Below, in pieces: positions 25,553 to 27,488 of a DNA stretch of 27,488 bases. Positions within the stretch are counted from its first letter, which is position 1. Every line of letters begins with the position of its first letter. A model generated the notes under the pieces. That model saw nothing but the letters and a program-made list of their open reading frames with translations. It was not told where the DNA came from and did not search any database. The stretch is from a virus. A program made the position numbers and the translations under genes. Location of the stretch: the IMG/VR virus record IMGVR_UViG_3300032265_000426, positions 1-27,488 of that record; one strand, given 5' to 3'.

Positions 25553-26142
25553 CGCACACCTCCAAAGATTTGGTGTAGTTGTTGATATATAAACTTAGCT
25601 TCATCTAAACGTAGCGTATACGCAGAATCACCTGTAGAAATTGTGATAGATAGCGTAGTCGGCCCGACGGCTAACGCTTTTGTTTGTTTCTGCTTCCATA
25701 CAGACGCTTCAGGCACAGGCACTACAGGCGGCGGTTGCCACGGCACAAGCGTAGAGATACCAGTGTTTTTAGTCTTAGCTTTGTTCTTACTTTTAACCGG
25801 TTTGGGTTTACGTTTTATCTCAGTACGTTGCGCATCAGTCAATCTTGTGTATGCAAACGTAGCGCGTCCATTCTCCCCATCATCTTTAGGTACGGGCACA
25901 CGGCTCACGTAGTTGGTATCGTATAGCTGTTTTAATAACGCAGGGATATAAGTTATTGGTGTCTTAGGGCTTACTTTAGCCATGATGCCACGTAACTCTT
26001 TACCCGTTACCCCGGGTTGCTTATCAATCTGATCCAACAAGATGTTGGCAGTGCTTTGTGTTTTTGTCATGTCATTTCCTTTAGGTTGTTCTTTCCACTC
26101 TTCAAACGCTTTCTTAATTTTCTCTTCCATGATTGTGTTCAT
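25549..26142 (-). CDS. Putative winged-helix/DNA-binding replication-operon protein
   Basis: This 197-residue protein has AAAGGAG six bases before its ATG. Residues 28-105 have a wHTH-like layout (QPGVTGKELRGIMA, YIPALLKQLYDTNYVSR, then a wing ATFAYTRLT). A basic Lys/Pro/Asn linker (about 110-130) leads to a C-terminal strand-helix module, LSITISTGDSAYTLRLDEAK then FIYQQLHQIFGG, which I have seen repeated in phage proteins. Stop overlaps the next gene. Confidence 0.68.
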   Translation of the reverse strand: MNTIMEEKIKKAFEEWKEQPKGNDMTKTQSTANILLDQIDKQPGVTGKELRGIMAKVSPKTPITYIPALLKQLYDTNYVSRVPVPKDDGENGRATFAYTRLTDAQRTEIKRKPKPVKSKNKAKTKNTGISTLVPWQPPPVVPVPEASVWKQKQTKALAVGPTTLSITISTGDSAYTLRLDEAKFIYQQLHQIFGGVR

Positions 26143-26144
26143 AT

Positions 26145-26438
26145 CTAACTCCTTTCAATTTCTGTTAGTAACTCATTAACATCTTCTAGGTTGCTTTCAT
26201 TTACTACGATAGCGTAGCCACCCTGCCCAATGATTTGCGCTATGTTCTTATCTTGAAGCGCTGTTGTTTTTCCTTTCCCTGCCTTACATTCAATCGCAAA
26301 AAATTTACCCTTGTAGCACCCAACAATGTCGGGTACTCCTGATGCACCGTATCCTCCGGCGATCGGATAAAAGTAATACGTACCTAACTCTTTTAGTATG
26401 GCAACTACTTTGGTCTTAACTTTTTTCTCAGGTGTCAT
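26145..26438 (-). CDS. VRR-NUC nuclease (Holliday-junction-resolvase-like PD-(D/E)XK)
   Basis: This 97-residue protein matches the small phage VRR-NUC type: GVPDIVG with Asp37, then FAIECKAG with Glu50 and Lys52, and TALQDKNI with Gln62. Such minimal nucleases cleave branched DNA or act as replication/recombination nucleases in phages and as part of larger proteins. It overlaps the upstream gene by four bases (ATGA). Confidence 0.9.
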   Translation of the reverse strand: MTPEKKVKTKVVAILKELGTYYFYPIAGGYGASGVPDIVGCYKGKFFAIECKAGKGKTTALQDKNIAQIIGQGGYAIVVNESNLEDVNELLTEIERS

Positions 26439-26671
26439 GGTTTCTCCATTGGTTTAGGGCAGTTCTCAGGCGGTACTACTACACACCATACAGCAGCCCA
26501 TTGTTTTCTGTTGGTTGTCCAGCGGTCTATGTAAGCATCGGGCATATCTATTAACGCTTTATCAATAGCTCGGCGTTCTTTTTCGGTACGCTCAACTAGC
26601 TCAGATACAGTCAGCCCATCAGGGTACTTTTGTAACGCCATCCTTACGGCGTGGTGGTTGGACTTATGCAT
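26435..26671 (-). CDS. Winged-helix-like small phage protein
   Basis: This 78-residue protein starts at the ATG at 26671 (MHKSNHHAVRMAL), overlapping the previous small gene by eight bases; a TTG at 26686 is less likely. Residues 10-45 look like a winged-helix (YPDGLTVSELVERTEKERRA then IDKALIDMP), followed by YIDRW and a Cys-containing WCVVVPPENC strand. I recognise this pattern as a common unassigned phage protein. The ribosome site is only G-rich. Confidence 0.7.
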   Translation of the reverse strand: MHKSNHHAVRMALQKYPDGLTVSELVERTEKERRAIDKALIDMPDAYIDRWTTNRKQWAAVWCVVVPPENCPKPMEKP

Positions 26672-26828
26672 CCCTGCCCCACCCAAGCCAATGCTTTACG
26701 CGGTACTTCAGTATTAGCCAAATGCTTTGCGACCGCAATTGCTTTAGCAGTTCAGCCCGTTCCAGTAGTAACTCGCTGTTGTGCATGGACAGTAGGTTCC
26801 ACGCTTTCTCAATATCTTCCTGTGTCAT
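26664..26828 (-). CDS. 54-residue coiled-coil small protein
   Basis: A short gene: ATG at 26828, stop at 26664. It has a strong AAGGAGAA ribosome site and an ATGA overlap with the preceding gene, and it overlaps the following gene by eight bases. This tight fit argues it is real. The chain is a charged helix (EDIEKAWNLLSMHNSELLLE) followed by an aromatic/basic tail (YRVKHWLGWGRDA). Function unknown. Confidence 0.72.
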   Translation of the reverse strand: MTQEDIEKAWNLLSMHNSELLLERAELLKQLRSQSIWLILKYRVKHWLGWGRDA

Positions 26829-27121
26829 GTGTTCTTCTCCTTGAGTTTGGCATCAATTTGGTCAATAAGTTTACGTGTGTAGCCCTTGATAGGTGTGTCG
26901 CCCCACGGCCCAACGATTTCTTTTATTTCCTCATCCGTCAGGCTTACCCATGTGCGCTTATAGACTTGGATGTCATCATCGTCATCTAATACTTTCTTTA
27001 AGTATGCCCTCGCAGTTGGCGTGTCCGGTAACCCCGCAGCTTTTAGTTGTGCTGTCTGATGCACAAGGTACATCCCTTCCTCGTCCAGCGCCGCATCGCG
27101 TTTTGATTTGTAGCCTGTCAT
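26825..27121 (-). CDS. Small phage protein with WxSLTDEEI motif (unknown)
   Basis: This 98-residue protein has AAGGGGAAC upstream of its ATG. The N-terminal half is helical, followed by an acidic run (VLDDDDDIQVYKRTW), then a conserved-looking WVSLTDEEIKEIVGPW, and a C-terminal helix QIDAKLKEKN. W-x-x-LTDEEI stretches occur in many small early-operon phage proteins without known function. Confidence 0.75.
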   Translation of the reverse strand: MTGYKSKRDAALDEEGMYLVHQTAQLKAAGLPDTPTARAYLKKVLDDDDDIQVYKRTWVSLTDEEIKEIVGPWGDTPIKGYTRKLIDQIDAKLKEKNT

Positions 27122-27330
27122 GTTGTTCCCCTTGGTGGATAGCTTGCCATTGAATAGGCATCATGCATTTGACGCATGAATGCACAAGCCCTCTTATGCT
27201 CATCGGCACGGGCTGCTGCTTCTACAACATTAGCAAACCTATACCAAGCGTTGTCAGGAACCCAGTTGTCCATTCCGCCTTCGTATAACCCCATGTCGGC
27301 TAATATTTGCATTGCTTCTTGTTCAGTCAT
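27118..27330 (-). CDS. Small hypothetical phage protein
   Basis: This 70-residue protein is best started at MTEQEAMQIL (ATG at 27330) with a GGGGAAG site; a longer frame starts at 27357 inside the upstream gene. It has an acidic amphipathic N-terminus and a helical segment WYRFANVVEAAARADEHKRA. Overlaps the next gene by four bases. Family unknown. Confidence 0.68.
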   Translation of the reverse strand: MTEQEAMQILADMGLYEGGMDNWVPDNAWYRFANVVEAAARADEHKRACAFMRQMHDAYSMASYPPRGTT

Positions 27331-27331
27331 A

Positions 27332-27488
27332 TCACTTCCCCCAAAATGCAAAAGCAATCATTGCTACACCAGCCGCCACAAATATAAAAGCAATCAAGCC
27401 TTTGAATGTGGAAGCAATATCATCTATCGGGTCTTGGTAAAGCGTTTCTTTGGTATACGCTTCGTTAACACGTTTGATATCTTCTTCA
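27332..27488 (-). CDS. Single-pass membrane protein, 5' truncated by window end
   Basis: The frame is open to the window edge, so the start is outside. The 51 visible residues have a charged N-terminal part and one strong transmembrane helix at the C-terminus (LIAFIFVAAGVAMIAFAFWG). The stop is one base before the next gene. A small membrane protein at this place could be anchoring, an inhibitor or a lysis-type accessory; nothing decides between these. Confidence 0.7.
   Translation of the reverse strand, partial: EEDIKRVNEAYTKETLYQDPIDDIASTFKGLIAFIFVAAGVAMIAFAFWGK

Noticed and set aside
1-27488. tRNA genes, integrase, lysis genes and attachment sites
   Set aside because: I looked for cloverleaf-type inverted repeats, recombinase and endolysin motifs and saw none; absence by eye is not proof.

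Overview
This window is part of a tailed double-stranded DNA phage genome (Caudoviricetes), most likely from an aquatic, probably proteobacterial host. The phage assignment is firm: it rests on a P22 gp10-like tail protein, a virion cassette ending in a giant ejection-type protein, and a phage replication operon. The short-tailed (podovirus-like) morphology is inferred, because there is no tape measure, baseplate or sheath gene and the tail protein resembles the stabilisation/tail proteins of podoviruses. The host guess is only an impression from gene content. Terminase, portal, capsid, lysis and integrase genes are not in the window.

Layout: the window is two opposed transcription units meeting at about 14.54 kb. 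The left arm (1-14536, + strand) is a tightly packed virion cassette: the 3' part of a tail protein, a 100-aa companion, a low-complexity Gly/Ala protein, a Gly/Met-rich protein, a small GNAT-like protein, a 687-aa Gly/Gln heptad-repeat protein, a 628-aa coiled-coil protein, and a 2074-aa protein with a HExxH zincin motif. Start/stop overlaps (TAATG, ATGA) or good AAGGAG sites link nearly every gene.

The right arm (27488-14623, - strand) is the replication and early-type operon. In transcription order: a partial one-helix membrane protein, several very small unknowns, a winged-helix-like protein, a VRR-NUC nuclease, another putative wHTH protein, an unknown, family A DNA polymerase with 3'-5' exonuclease, a protein with only sigma-70 region 4, a small unknown, a Cas4/RecB-like PD-(D/E)XK nuclease with a Cys cluster, a small HNH-like protein, and an SNF2-type helicase. 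After an internal promoter come a conserved coiled-coil protein, an excisionase-type HTH, a four-Cys protein with an acidic tail (candidate single-strand DNA-binding protein), a winged-helix protein, an HTH protein, a hairpin/U-tract, and a primase-helicase fusion with a small 3' gene. An intrinsic terminator oriented for the - strand closes the operon exactly where the two arms converge.

How they work together (inference): the right arm supplies a nearly self-sufficient replisome (primase-helicase, polymerase, SSB candidate, SF2 helicase, nucleases) plus transcriptional control. The left arm builds the tail and an internal or ejected protein set that probably enters the cell with the DNA. 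The most interesting points are the giant zincin polyvalent protein with two TRQFAFG motifs 104 residues apart, the heptad-repeat virion protein that grows by whole heptads, the region-4-only sigma protein, and the Zn-cluster SSB candidate.
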